From NCBI RefSeq assembly GCF_002723995.1, contig NZ_BEWP01000003.1, positions 124,001 to 188,000 on the forward strand: 64,000 nt of DNA. The letters are read 5' to 3'. The DNA comes from Gluconobacter kondonii (GTDB taxonomy: Bacteria; Pseudomonadota; Alphaproteobacteria; Acetobacterales; Acetobacteraceae). Below the pieces are notes generated by a model. That model had not been told where the DNA came from. It did no database searches and worked only from the letters and a program-made list of their open reading frames with translations. The number at the start of each line of letters is the position of its first letter. Position 1 is the stretch's first letter. Of this stretch, positions 54,595-63,024 are shown one piece after another. The position numbers and the translations under genes are program-made.

Positions 54595-54624
54595 TTGACC
54601 CAGTGGCACAGTGCCATTAATTTA
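54595..54624 (+). promoter_or_regulatory. Promoter-like sequence with operator palindrome TGGCAC-A-GTGCCA
   Basis: TTGACC at 54595-54600 is spaced 17-18 bp from a weak TA-rich -10 element near 54618-54624. A perfect palindrome TGGCACAGTGCCA (54604-54616) fills the spacer, where a bound repressor would block transcription. The same TGGC-N5-GCCA pattern occurs twice upstream of the XRE gene. Confidence 0.5.
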
Positions 54625-54679
54625 TCGTTAATCGGTAGTTGCCATGGGGGCGATTGACGGGGAAGGGAGGGAGCCGGTC

Positions 54680-54796
54680 ATGAATTCATACAATCTGATG
54701 ACCGGGGACGTTTCTGATTTGTTCATTCCATCGATAAAGCGAATTTATCGTGTTGTATCGAATGGGGGGCACCTGAATGCGTATGGAAACCAGTGA
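54680..54796 (+). CDS. Small ORF (38 aa) behind the operator-promoter
   Basis: This ORF is short but has a strong Shine-Dalgarno sequence (GGGAGGGAG, 6 bases before ATG). The product begins MNSYNLMTGDVSDLFIPSIK and continues RIYRVVSNGGHLNAYGNQ. No family is recognised. It lies 56 bp downstream of the promoter/operator and 8 bp before the convergent end of the XRE gene. A small phage regulator such as a Cro- or Xis-like peptide is possible, but nothing in the sequence proves it. Confidence 0.4.
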   Translation: MNSYNLMTGDVSDLFIPSIKRIYRVVSNGGHLNAYGNQ

Positions 54797-54804
54797 AACG
54801 GTCA

Positions 54805-55197
54805 CTAATGGATCTCCTCATCTGGTCTCTTGGGCGGATCAGGTGTGTCGGAAGGCGTGTTTCTGTCCGTGTTCGGAGCCATGTCTTGCCGCTGGAGCAC
54901 CAACTCTGGGTGCAGAGCAGCCAGCCGTAGGGCCAGTTCTTCGTCGGTACGACCGTTCAGGACGCCTTTTAGAAGAAAATCGGTCGATACGCGCAGCCGG
55001 TTCGAGAGCGCCGCGATGAGAAAGACGCTTGGTGCGCGATCACCGCGTTCGATCTTGTTCAGCGTGGAAGCATCCACGCCTAGTAGGCGGGCGCATTCGC
55101 TCTGGTTGGGCATGACGAGTTCACGAGCCCAGGAAATGCGAGTTCCTATGGCTCGTTGGAGTGTGGTCAGAGAGTCAGGGCGCTTGTGTTTGGCCAT
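54805..55197 (-). CDS. XRE-family transcriptional regulator (probable phage repressor)
   Basis: The 130-residue protein has a Cro/CI-type helix-turn-helix in residues about 30-75 (MPNQSECARLLGVDASTLNKIERGDRAPSVFLI, cited by part) and a Pro/Asp-rich tail. No C-terminal LexA-type peptidase domain is present, so it is not cleaved by RecA in the usual way. It is divergent from the phage genes on the right, with two TGGC-N5-GCCA palindromes in the 115-bp gap, one beginning only 17 bp upstream of its own start. Autoregulation and control of the phage right arm are inferred. Confidence 0.8.
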   Translation of the reverse strand: MAKHKRPDSLTTLQRAIGTRISWARELVMPNQSECARLLGVDASTLNKIERGDRAPSVFLIAALSNRLRVSTDFLLKGVLNGRTDEELALRLAALHPELVLQRQDMAPNTDRNTPSDTPDPPKRPDEEIH

Positions 55198-55213
55198 AAG
55201 GCCTTTTTAGCAA

Positions 55214-55226
55214 TGGCTTTATGCCA
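55214..55226. promoter_or_regulatory. Operator-like palindrome TGGCTTTATGCCA
   Basis: TGGC-N5-GCCA palindrome 17 bp upstream of the XRE start. Its position suits autorepression by the XRE protein. Confidence 0.5.
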
Positions 55227-55258
55227 AATCCAGAAGAAGTTTTTTTTATCGTACTCTG

Positions 55259-55271
55259 TGGCATTTTGCCA
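55259..55271. promoter_or_regulatory. Operator-like palindrome TGGCATTTTGCCA
   Basis: Perfect TGGCA-N3-TGCCA palindrome, 45 bp from the first one and 42 bp upstream of the rightward gene at 55313. Together with the copies at 54604 and 55214 it forms a recurrent site. Confidence 0.55.
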
Positions 55272-55312
55272 AAAAAAATAATGATACTTTCGTATTTGGG
55301 GAAGATGTTGAG

Positions 55313-55618
55313 ATGAAACAGGTCAAATCAGGTTCCGTACCGCGTCGTGTATCCGCAAACGCTCTCGCTGCTATGCTTGCGTCTGATGGTTGGCTACCTG
55401 AGCGTGGGAATGCCCGCAAGGGGCGTCGTCGTTCCGATCAAAAAACATTCAAAACGTCTTCCTTGCGCGCTCGTATGACGACGGACAGGGAGACGGCCGA
55501 GGCTCTTCCTGCGGGGCATCCTGTCAGCTGGAATGCGTTGTGGGGCGCGGATCTGGTGCCGGTTTTTCCGGGACTGCAGCCAATGGGCGGTCGTGATGTC
55601 GGGATGGAGATCAATTGA
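55313..55618 (+). CDS. Small phage-region protein, unassigned
   Basis: The 101-residue basic protein (N-terminus MKQVKSGSVPRRVSANALAA) has an arginine/lysine-rich segment around residues 35-55 (GNARKGRRRSDQKTFKTSSL). It may bind DNA or RNA. No family is recognised. It is the first rightward gene after the operator pair and its stop overlaps the next start by one base (TGATG). Confidence 0.55.
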   Translation: MKQVKSGSVPRRVSANALAAMLASDGWLPERGNARKGRRRSDQKTFKTSSLRARMTTDRETAEALPAGHPVSWNALWGADLVPVFPGLQPMGGRDVGMEIN

Positions 55619-56184
55619 TGTTCGGAATGGTGCAGGAAGTGTCTTTGGTAGATGCGTATGCAGGATCTGAAGCCATGGTTAAGCCGACTGCGGAAAGATA
55701 TCAGCATTCCGAGATCCATGAGGATGGCAAGACGTTTCGGGTCGTGAATGCTGTGCAGTCCATGTATGACGCAGGCGATATCGGAGATGAGGAACTGGCA
55801 GCGGCGGATCGCTGGTATCGTGAATATGTCTTTGCGTCTCTTGGGGTGATGGAAAATCCGCAGTCTGATGGTCGTGTGAGGGAGCGGGGCGACATTCATA
55901 CATGGATGATCGGACGGGGGCAGTGTTCTGCGCGGATGACGCAGATTCGCGATATGCTTGGCCTTTGCGCGCATGTGCGTTTTGAGATGCTTCTGGCGCG
56001 TGATATGTCGTTTTCCGCCATGGCGCGACATCTTTATCCGGCTTTGTCGGAAGGGCGTGCGCGCATGAAGGTGTCGGCTCAGTGTGCGTTGCTTCTGGAG
56101 CAGCTTGCGCATGTTTATGAGGTGATTTCTAAAAAGAAGCATAAGAAAAAATATGTTAACGATAAATTACCTATTGATATGTGA
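55618..56184 (+). CDS. Phage-region protein, predicted helical, unassigned
   Basis: The protein of 188 residues (from ATG 55618; a TTG 3 bp upstream overlaps the previous gene) is mostly helical, with AADRWYREYVFASLGVM in the middle and a C-terminal MSFSAMARHLYPALSEGRARMKV that resembles a helix-turn-helix. The tail SKKKHKKKYV is strongly basic. Similar small proteins often lie just upstream of terminase in alphaproteobacterial phages, but no named family was recognised. A terminator follows. Confidence 0.6.
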   Translation: MFGMVQEVSLVDAYAGSEAMVKPTAERYQHSEIHEDGKTFRVVNAVQSMYDAGDIGDEELAAADRWYREYVFASLGVMENPQSDGRVRERGDIHTWMIGRGQCSARMTQIRDMLGLCAHVRFEMLLARDMSFSAMARHLYPALSEGRARMKVSAQCALLLEQLAHVYEVISKKKHKKKYVNDKLPIDM

Positions 56185-56235
56185 GCGCGGTTTTGATATA
56201 ACAAATGCACACTGAAGAATTATACATAAATATCC

Positions 56236-56271
56236 AAAGCCGATCTTCTGGAAAGAGGGTCGGCTTTTATT
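56236..56271 (+). terminator. Rho-independent terminator in the phage early region
   Basis: A stem of AAAGCCGAT (56236-56244) and GTCGGCTTT (56259-56267), with one G-T pair, is followed by TTATTTT. It separates the two regulatory-type genes from the packaging genes. Confidence 0.75.
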
Positions 56272-56289
56272 TTGGAAGTTTCCTGATCA

Positions 56290-56727
56290 ATGGAAAAATG
56301 TGACATTTCTTCTGGTAGTGTTGTGCTGTCTGGTCGTCAGACGTTTATTGTCCTCCAAAATAAATCAGGTTCACTTGCGGGGTGTCCCCTTGTGTATGAA
56401 GGGGAGCCTGTTCATCGGGCTGATGTCGTTTTGGAATGGCATGAACTGGTGGATGCGGGTCTTTCACGTTTGGATGTGAGATGCAGGTCCATTCCCTGTC
56501 AGCGTTCGGTTTTGTCGGTTCGGGTGATCGGGCGGGTTGCGCCGGAAACCTTGGCACGTGTGGCTGTGCGGGCTGAGCGGGAGCAGGTGCAGCGCAATGT
56601 GGAGACTCAGGCAAGGAAAGGAACGTGTCAGAGCGGCTTGCGCCTGCGGCAGAAGCCGGTTCGGGCTGTCTGGCTGGAGGGGGGCATGATGATGAGCCGC
56701 AGGGAGGCTGCGCTGAGAGCGGGCTGA
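56290..56727 (+). CDS. Phage-region protein of unknown function
   Basis: The 145-residue protein has MEKCDISSGSVVLSGRQTFI at its N-terminus, LSVRVIGRVAPETLARVAVRAER in the middle and a basic end. No motif is recognised. It lies between the terminator and the terminase small-subunit gene, with a weak ribosome-binding site, and might be a minor packaging or regulatory protein. Coding status is likely given the codon use and lack of a better frame. Confidence 0.5.
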   Translation: MEKCDISSGSVVLSGRQTFIVLQNKSGSLAGCPLVYEGEPVHRADVVLEWHELVDAGLSRLDVRCRSIPCQRSVLSVRVIGRVAPETLARVAVRAEREQVQRNVETQARKGTCQSGLRLRQKPVRAVWLEGGMMMSRREAALRAG

Positions 56728-56769
56728 TGGTCGGTTCTCAGGTCGATCTGGGGAAGAAGGTTAAAGCAG

Positions 56770-57222
56770 ATGGGTGAAGAAATATCCGGCAAATGTTTCT
56801 TGCGGCGGGAGCAGTCAGAAGAACGGAAAAAGAGGTTTCTCGAGCATCTGTCTGTGAGTGGAAATATTTCGGAAGCCGGACGTGTTGCAGAGGTTCGGCG
56901 GAGTACGCTGTATCTCTGGAAAGAGACGGATCAGGATTTTTCGTCCCGCTGGGAGGATGCTCTGGAGGAAGCTGCGGATGCTTTGGAGGCGGAAGCACGG
57001 CGGAGAGCCGTAGAGGGATATGATGAACCCATTACGTATGCGGGACGTGTCGTCTGCGATCCGGATACGGGAAATCCGATTGTTCGGAAGCGTTACAGTG
57101 ACGGTTTAATGGCGTTTCTGCTTCGGGCGCATCGTCCGTCCCGTTTCAGGGCTGGTATGGAGGCTGATGGACGTTCGGGGGTAATCTCGATCAATATCAG
57201 CAGTGATGACAGCGCCCTTTAG
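56770..57222 (+). CDS. Terminase small subunit-like protein
   Basis: The 150-residue protein has an N-terminal helix-turn-helix (KKRFLEHLSVSGNISEAGRV, then AEVRRSTLYLWKETDQDF), followed by an acidic EEAADALEAEARRRAVEGYDEP section. This is the usual architecture of a small terminase, which recognises packaging sites. It overlaps the large subunit by 17 bp. The family is inferred from context and motif, since small terminases vary widely. Confidence 0.7.
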   Translation: MGEEISGKCFLRREQSEERKKRFLEHLSVSGNISEAGRVAEVRRSTLYLWKETDQDFSSRWEDALEEAADALEAEARRRAVEGYDEPITYAGRVVCDPDTGNPIVRKRYSDGLMAFLLRAHRPSRFRAGMEADGRSGVISINISSDDSAL

Positions 57223-58519
57223 ACTGAATGACTCGCAGCGTGATGCGGTGCGGCTGCTGGGCGGGCCGGCAAGGCATATTCTTCTGAGGGGTGGGGCGCG
57301 GTCTGGGAAGACCTTTGTTCTGGTTCGGGCCGTTGTGATACGGGCGCTGAAGGCTCCGGAAAGTCGACATGGCATTTTTCGTCATCGTCTGACGGCGCTG
57401 AAGGCGTCGGTTTTGCGGGATACGTTTCCGAAAGTCATGCGGATGTGTTTTCCGCAGGTCGGGTGGAAGCTGGACCGGCAGGATTGTGTTGTGACGTTCC
57501 CGAATGGATCGACGATCTTTTTCGGGGGGCTGGATGACGAGCAGCGGACCGAGAAGATTCTGGGTCTGGAGTTTGCGACTGTTTATCTGAACGAGGCCAG
57601 TCAGATCAGTTATGGCGCGCGGAATATGCTTCTGACGCGTCTGGCGCAGAAGACGGATCTTGCGGTCAAGGAATATATCGATGCCAATCCGCCGACGATG
57701 GGGCATTGGCTTTATGCGCTTTTCGAAAGCGGGATCGAGCCCAAGTCGGGGGAGCCAGTGGGGGATCGGTCGCTTTATGCGACGATGATCCTGAATCCGC
57801 AGGCGAACCGGGACAATCTGAGCGCGGATTATCTTGCCAGTCTGGAAGCGCTTCCCGAGCGGGAAAAACGGCGGTTTCTGTATGGTGAATATCAATCGGT
57901 TGTTGAGGGTGCGCTGTGGCGGCTGGAGATGTTCCGGCGTGAGGCGGCGATTACGGCGCAGAGCCGGGCGGATGTGGCAGCTCGGATGCGGCGTATTCTG
58001 GTGTCTGTTGATCCTTCTGGGGCGGCGGGGCCGGAAGACTACAGGTCCGACGAGATCGGAATTGTGGTCTGTGGCGTTGATGCGGCTGGTGTGGGGCATG
58101 TTCTGGAAGATCTGTCTGCCCGGGATAGTCCGGCGGGCTGGGCTGCCCGGGCCTTGCGGGCATTTGATGACTGGGGTGCTGAACGCATTGTTGCGGAGCG
58201 GAACTTCGGGGGGGCTCTGGTAGAGGGCACGATCCGGAGTGTGCGGGCGCATGCTTCCGTCAAGCTGGTGACGGCGGCGCGGGGCAAGGCGGCACGTGCT
58301 GAGCCGGTTGCGGCGCTCTACGAGGTTGGCAGGGTTGTTCATCATGGCCGGTTGACGGTGCTTGAGGATCAACTCTGTCATTTCTCGGTCAGTGGATATC
58401 GCGGGCCACGGTCTCCGGACCGGGCGGATGCGATGGTCTGGGGGCTGAGTGAACTGATGCTTGCCGGAAACGGCGGCATGACGGGCTGGAGCTCGTCTGG
58501 ATTTTCGCTGGCGCGCTGA
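57206..58519 (+). CDS. terL: Phage terminase large subunit
   Basis: The 437-residue protein has the ATPase Walker A LLRGGARSGKTFVLVRAVV (near residue 28-40), an acidic ATPase region LEFATVYLNEASQ, and a nuclease-type C-terminal part starting at LVSVDPSGAAGPEDYRSDE, where aspartates coordinate metal. It packages DNA and cuts it. The ATG at 57206 follows a GTG at 57203. It ends close to a small hairpin (GCCGACC/GGTCGGC, 58520-58539) without a T-run. Confidence 0.88.
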   Translation: MTAPFRLNDSQRDAVRLLGGPARHILLRGGARSGKTFVLVRAVVIRALKAPESRHGIFRHRLTALKASVLRDTFPKVMRMCFPQVGWKLDRQDCVVTFPNGSTIFFGGLDDEQRTEKILGLEFATVYLNEASQISYGARNMLLTRLAQKTDLAVKEYIDANPPTMGHWLYALFESGIEPKSGEPVGDRSLYATMILNPQANRDNLSADYLASLEALPEREKRRFLYGEYQSVVEGALWRLEMFRREAAITAQSRADVAARMRRILVSVDPSGAAGPEDYRSDEIGIVVCGVDAAGVGHVLEDLSARDSPAGWAARALRAFDDWGAERIVAERNFGGALVEGTIRSVRAHASVKLVTAARGKAARAEPVAALYEVGRVVHHGRLTVLEDQLCHFSVSGYRGPRSPDRADAMVWGLSELMLAGNGGMTGWSSSGFSLAR

Positions 58520-58565
58520 GCCGACCGTTTCAGGTCGGCGAGTGGCCTGAAACAATGGAGAACAC

Positions 58566-59984
58566 ATGGACTGGTTGTCCCTGCAACAGCGTTATGCTGT
58601 TCCTGCGGGTGCGTCCGCGCGGACGGCGCGGCTGCTGGCGCTCAAGCGTGTTCTGGATGGGACGCAGTATGATGCGCTGCCGCATCCGTTCTCGATGGAG
58701 AAGTCGGGAGCGGGCGAATATATCCCGTTATCCAGTCGCCGTCCTTCGGTCCGGACCAATCTGTGTCGGACGGTTGTGGATGAGGCGGTTTCGCTCCTTT
58801 TTGGGGATACGCACTGGCCGGGTCTGGTGACGGACGATGCGCGAGTGGCGCATGCCATGAGCACGTTTGCTTCGCAGACCAGACTGGCGTCGCTTCTGAT
58901 GGAAGCGGCGCGATTGGGGTCTGTCGGGTCGGTTGCGATCCTGTTCGAGGTGTCGGCGGGGGTTCCGAAGCTGTCTGTTCTGGAAACGGCGTATCTGACG
59001 CCATTCTGGGATGATGCGACGGGTGAACTGTTGCGGGTCGAAGAAAGGTTTCTGGTCCGGGGGCGGGATCTGGCGGCGCAGGGTTATCCGATTGCGGATG
59101 AACTTCTGGGTGCGCAGTTCTGGTGGCAGCGGGTCTGGACGCCGGTCGATTGTGCCGTGTCTGTGCCGTGGCTGGTGGGAATGGATGGCGGGGTTCGGGA
59201 TGAGAGCCGTTCCGTTCGACATGGGCTGGGGTTCGTGCCCATCGTGTGGACGCGCAATCTGGGTGGGCCCTGTGGGCGTGATCCGGAGGGCGAATGCACG
59301 TTCGAGCGGGCCATCGATACGGTGATCGAAGCGGATTATCTGCTGTCTCAAGCAGGGCGGGGGCTGAAATATGGCTCCGATCCGACGCTGGTCCTGAAAA
59401 CGGGTGGTTTTTCCGATGGGGTGGCGCATCAGGGTGGTGCGGCTTCGGCGCTGACGCTTCCGCCTGAGGGAGATGCGAAGCTTCTGGAGATCAACGGTAA
59501 TGCTGCGGGTGCAGTGCTCGATCATTATCGGGAACTGCGGTTGGTGGTGTTGGAGCAGCTTCACGGAAACCGTGCGCATGGTGACCGGGTTGGCGGCGCG
59601 CAGTCCGGCAAGGCCATGGAGATGATGTGTCAGCCGCTGATCTGGCTGGTGGATCGACTGCGGCATTCCTATGGGGAAGGTGCGCTGCTGTCGATTTACC
59701 GGATGGCGTGTCGCTTTTCCTGTGTTTTGGAAAACGGGCTGCGGCTTGGAGGCGAGCTGGTTAAGGACCTGCCGTATTGCCGTATGAGTTTGCGGTGGCC
59801 GGCGTGGTTTCCGTCCACGGACCCGGAACTGCTGTCGCTGGTGCAGGGGCTGGTGGTGGCGGTTTCCAATGGAATTCTGAGCCGCGAGACCGCGGTTCGG
59901 ATGTTTGCAATGGCATCGGGAAATTCTGATCCGAATACGGAATGGAAAATGCTGGAGCAGTGGTGTGCTTCTGAACAAGCATGA
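58566..59984 (+). CDS. Phage portal protein
   Basis: The 472-residue protein follows the terminase gene. It contains DEAVSLLFGDTHWPGLV near residue 75, an acidic region FERAIDTVIEADYLLSQAGRG, and a C-terminal DRLRHSYGEGALLSIYRMA, matching phage portal proteins of the SPP1/PBSX type. A dodecameric portal forms the DNA channel. The stop overlaps the next gene by 4 bp. The family is supported by gene order as much as by sequence. Confidence 0.75.
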   Translation: MDWLSLQQRYAVPAGASARTARLLALKRVLDGTQYDALPHPFSMEKSGAGEYIPLSSRRPSVRTNLCRTVVDEAVSLLFGDTHWPGLVTDDARVAHAMSTFASQTRLASLLMEAARLGSVGSVAILFEVSAGVPKLSVLETAYLTPFWDDATGELLRVEERFLVRGRDLAAQGYPIADELLGAQFWWQRVWTPVDCAVSVPWLVGMDGGVRDESRSVRHGLGFVPIVWTRNLGGPCGRDPEGECTFERAIDTVIEADYLLSQAGRGLKYGSDPTLVLKTGGFSDGVAHQGGAASALTLPPEGDAKLLEINGNAAGAVLDHYRELRLVVLEQLHGNRAHGDRVGGAQSGKAMEMMCQPLIWLVDRLRHSYGEGALLSIYRMACRFSCVLENGLRLGGELVKDLPYCRMSLRWPAWFPSTDPELLSLVQGLVVAVSNGILSRETAVRMFAMASGNSDPNTEWKMLEQWCASEQA

Positions 59985-60496
59985 GTGTTGACGGGGGAAT
60001 GATGTCCGGAACTGATGACACCATTGAGGATGTGGATGCTCTGCGTCAGGCGCTGAATGACGCGCGGAGCGAGGTTGAGGCGGTCCGTCAGGAAATGACG
60101 GATGTTGTGACGCGGCAGGAGACGCTTCAGCGCAATCATGAAGAAGCGCTGGCCCGGATGCGGGAGGAGAGTAACCGCGAGGTTATTGTGTCGGCGCTCA
60201 GGGCGGAAGCGATCCGCAATGGTGCACATAATCCTGATGATGTTGTGCGGCTGATTGATCTCAACGGGATCGAGCGGGGCGAAGACGGCTCGGTGGTTGG
60301 TGTGTCCGAGGCTTTGCAGCAGGCCCGTCAGGAGCGGGCTTATCTGTTTGGTGAGGTGCTGCGGCCTGGATATTCGAGCGGAACGACGGTCGGGCAGGCG
60401 GCGCCTCGTCCGGACGGGGTTGAACCGTTCAATGCGCGGGCCGTCAGCGAGGCGGATTACGAAACGCGCAAATGGCAGTTTCTGGCTCAGAAGTGA
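59981..60496 (+). CDS. Phage scaffold-like protein
   Basis: The 171-residue protein is acidic and strongly coiled-coil between residues about 15 and 65 (DALRQALNDARSEVEAVRQE, then MTDVVTRQETLQRNHEE). The rest is mixed and ends near EADYETRKWQFLAQK. Scaffold proteins occupy this place between portal and capsid in many tailed phages. The start overlaps the portal stop (ATGA). Confidence 0.65.
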   Translation: MSVDGGMMSGTDDTIEDVDALRQALNDARSEVEAVRQEMTDVVTRQETLQRNHEEALARMREESNREVIVSALRAEAIRNGAHNPDDVVRLIDLNGIERGEDGSVVGVSEALQQARQERAYLFGEVLRPGYSSGTTVGQAAPRPDGVEPFNARAVSEADYETRKWQFLAQK

Positions 60497-60566
60497 GTTT
60501 CGGAGCGATATTTGACCGGGTCTGATGGCAGGCCGGGTTCAGACAACACATTTATGGAAAAAACAC

Positions 60567-61946
60567 ATGAGCATTGATAATTTTCCTGTTCAGCTTCAGG
60601 CCGCCATTCAGCAGGGTTTTCTGGCCCGCGAATTCGAGAATGGTCTGAAATCCCGTCTGGGTTTCCGTCAGGTTTCCGATCGCGAAGTGTTCCCGAACGC
60701 CATTGGTGAGACGCTGACAAAAACACGTAAGAGCCTCAAGGCGCCTGTGACGACGCCACTTAATCCGACGGGGAATACCAATTTCGATAATGGTCTGAGC
60801 CCTTCTGGCTGGGCTGTTGAACAGTACACGCTGTCGATCAACCAGTATGGCGATACGATTGATCTGAATATGGTGACCAGTGGCGTGGGGATCGCGTCGC
60901 AGTTTCTGGCCAACGCCAACACCAACGGTGTGCAGGCGATGCAGTCTCTGGATCGTCTGGCGCGCAATACGTTGTTTGGTGGCGCGCAGAATGGTGTGGG
61001 CGGCTATCTGGGGGGTAATACGCGCGTGACGGCGACGCTCGGGAGCGCGGGAAATACCATTTCGGTTGATGACATCCGGGGTTTCCAGTCTGTGATCGTC
61101 AATGGTCAGGTCACGGCGCTCAGTGCGACACATGGCATGACCGTGACGGTGGGCAGTGATGTTTATACGCTTGTCAGCGTAGCGGCGGATGGGACGAATG
61201 TGTCTACGGCGCCGGGCGGTGTTTCGGGGCAGATGACGTTCTCGGCATCCGTTTCTGTTGCGGATGGGACGGAAGGTCAGGCGGTTGTGGCGTCCACGGC
61301 GCCAATGGTAATCCGTCCGAATGGTCGTCTGACCACTGCAGCGTTGCAGACGGCGAGTGCGAACGGTCTGGCGGATACGCTGGGCATTCAGCAGGTTCTG
61401 GCGGGTGTGGCGACGCTGCGGCGCAACAACGTGCCGATGATTAATGGTGCGTATCACTGTTATCTGGATGATCTGCAGCTTCTGTCGCTCTTCCGTGATC
61501 CGGATTTCAAGCATCTGTATCGTGGTGCTTATGGTTCGGAAGAATATCGTTCCGGTCAGGTTATTGAGCTTCTGGGTGTGCGGTTCATTCCGACGACGGA
61601 AGCGCCGCAGCAGGCGTCGCTTGGTGCGGGTTCCATTCATCGTGCGCTTCTGCTGGGGCAGGGGGCTCTGATCGAAGGTGACTGTGCGCTGACGGGTCAT
61701 TCCGATATTCCGGATGCCGAGCGGGCGCTGATCGAGATGGTGGACAGCGTGGCGATGGTGACGCGTGAGCCGCTGGATCGACTGCGGCAGATCATTGCGC
61801 AGTCCTGGTACTGGATTGGTGGTTTTGCTCTGCCGACCGACGTGACGGCGGACATGACGGTCATTCCGACGGCGACGAACAGCTATCTCAAGCGGGGTGT
61901 CGTGATTGAGAGCCTTGGTACGGATGCGCTTGGTCTGACGTTCTGA
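60567..61946 (+). CDS. Major capsid protein, N4-gp56-like
   Basis: Started at ATG 60567, giving 459 residues. It has the N4-gp56-type core: EQYTLSINQYGDTIDLNMV, LDRLARNTLFGGAQN, then after an insertion NGLADTLGIQQVLAGVATLRR, NVPMINGAYHCYLDDLQLLS and a final LGVRFIPTTEAP. An insert of about 100 residues, rich in Val, Thr, Ser and Gly (around 155-265), has the look of an I-domain or Ig-like addition. It forms the head shell. A strong terminator follows. Confidence 0.75.
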   Translation: MSIDNFPVQLQAAIQQGFLAREFENGLKSRLGFRQVSDREVFPNAIGETLTKTRKSLKAPVTTPLNPTGNTNFDNGLSPSGWAVEQYTLSINQYGDTIDLNMVTSGVGIASQFLANANTNGVQAMQSLDRLARNTLFGGAQNGVGGYLGGNTRVTATLGSAGNTISVDDIRGFQSVIVNGQVTALSATHGMTVTVGSDVYTLVSVAADGTNVSTAPGGVSGQMTFSASVSVADGTEGQAVVASTAPMVIRPNGRLTTAALQTASANGLADTLGIQQVLAGVATLRRNNVPMINGAYHCYLDDLQLLSLFRDPDFKHLYRGAYGSEEYRSGQVIELLGVRFIPTTEAPQQASLGAGSIHRALLLGQGALIEGDCALTGHSDIPDAERALIEMVDSVAMVTREPLDRLRQIIAQSWYWIGGFALPTDVTADMTVIPTATNSYLKRGVVIESLGTDALGLTF

Positions 61947-61955
61947 CCTATTTCC

Positions 61956-61985
61956 GGCCCCCGTCTTTGAGACGGGGGCCTTTCT
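61956..61985 (+). terminator. Rho-independent terminator after the capsid gene
   Basis: The stem GGCCCCCGTCT (61956-61966) pairs with AGACGGGGGCC (61970-61980), with TTTCTT after it. It attenuates transcription between the head and connector genes. Confidence 0.88.
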
Positions 61986-62000
61986 TGCGGGAGGAATGAC

Positions 62001-62402
62001 ATGTCCGGAACGGTTGGTTTATCGACGGATATTCTCTCGGAAGGAGAGAAAATGGATATCCGGCGGTTCTGTGGATATCCCGCGATCGGATCGCGGGAAG
62101 GAAACCAGGAATCCTGGCGCTTTTTTCAGGTGGAAGGCGCGCTGGAATGGCGGATGAATTATCTGTCTGTGGCAGAGTTGCAGCAGATCCGGCTTTATCT
62201 GTCGCAGCTTTATCCGCTCGAAACCGCAATCACGGCGTCGTCGGACAATCTGGATACGGCACGGGCGGCCAGTTGGTATCATAATGGTCGCGAAGTGCAG
62301 GACCGGATGATGCTGTTTACGCTGTGGCGTCGTCGTTTGTGTGCGTTTCTGGGTGTGACGGGTGGACTGGAACTGCAGGACGGCCGGGCGATCGTGGTTT
62401 GA
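62001..62402 (+). CDS. Phage connector-region protein, unassigned
   Basis: The 133-residue protein has LSVAELQQIRLYLSQLYPLE and SWYHNGREVQDRMMLFTLWRRRLC. It is helical and soluble and lies between capsid and tail genes, where head-tail adaptors are usual. No family was recognised. GGGAGG upstream supports the start. Confidence 0.55.
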   Translation: MSGTVGLSTDILSEGEKMDIRRFCGYPAIGSREGNQESWRFFQVEGALEWRMNYLSVAELQQIRLYLSQLYPLETAITASSDNLDTARAASWYHNGREVQDRMMLFTLWRRRLCAFLGVTGGLELQDGRAIVV

Positions 62403-62412
62403 GGAGAGCGGT

Positions 62413-63012
62413 GTGCAGCAGGCAATGATCGCAGCCCGACTTTCCAGAGGATATACCAAGGCGGCGCAGGTTCTGGGGGCTTCTGGCGAGCAGTATCGTC
62501 CTTCGAGCGGTCTGTCGCCGATGAGTGTGCTTTATGCACAGCCGATGCTGGCTTTCGACGTAGATGCCGGGTTTTCGTTTGAGCGTCCGATTGGATGGGG
62601 GATTCCGACGGAATATGTGCTGACGGATCGCCGGGATGATACGCAGGTGGGCGATATTCTTGCTGCGAGTGGTCGGACGTATTTCGTAGCATCCGTAGAG
62701 CCTCTGCGGCCGCCGCTCTGTGTGGTGTGTAGCCGGACCGTGTCGGTGAGCGGTGTTACGGGAGTGGTGCAGACGCTCGTATCGGACTGTCCGGCGGCTA
62801 TTATCATGCGGGCGAAGGGGGAATCTTCGGGAAGTGGTGTTCCGGGGGCGACACGGCCGGGTCAGTCCGTGATGTATCTTCCGCTTCTGCCGGGAGTTGT
62901 GCTGACGCCGTATATGACTGTTACGACCGATCTTGGGACGACTTATACGGTCAATGCGGTGGAAATATCCGGGTTCGGTATCCGGTGTACCATGTCGTTT
63001 CAGCAGGTCTGA
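62413..63012 (+). CDS. Phage connector/tail-region protein, unassigned
   Basis: A GTG start at 62413 behind GAGGAG gives 199 residues; the frame extends back to 62362 but overlaps the previous gene. The product (MQQAMIAARLSRGYTKAAQV, then beta-rich segments such as YVLTDRRDDTQVGDILAASGR) may be a head-tail joining or tail-completion protein by position. No named family was recognised. Confidence 0.5.
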   Translation: MQQAMIAARLSRGYTKAAQVLGASGEQYRPSSGLSPMSVLYAQPMLAFDVDAGFSFERPIGWGIPTEYVLTDRRDDTQVGDILAASGRTYFVASVEPLRPPLCVVCSRTVSVSGVTGVVQTLVSDCPAAIIMRAKGESSGSGVPGATRPGQSVMYLPLLPGVVLTPYMTVTTDLGTTYTVNAVEISGFGIRCTMSFQQV

Positions 63013-63024
63013 GGAGGGAGAAGA

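Noticed and set aside
54777-55019. Plus-strand ORF opposite the XRE gene
   Set aside because: It is the antisense of a convincing helix-turn-helix gene and has no motif of its own.
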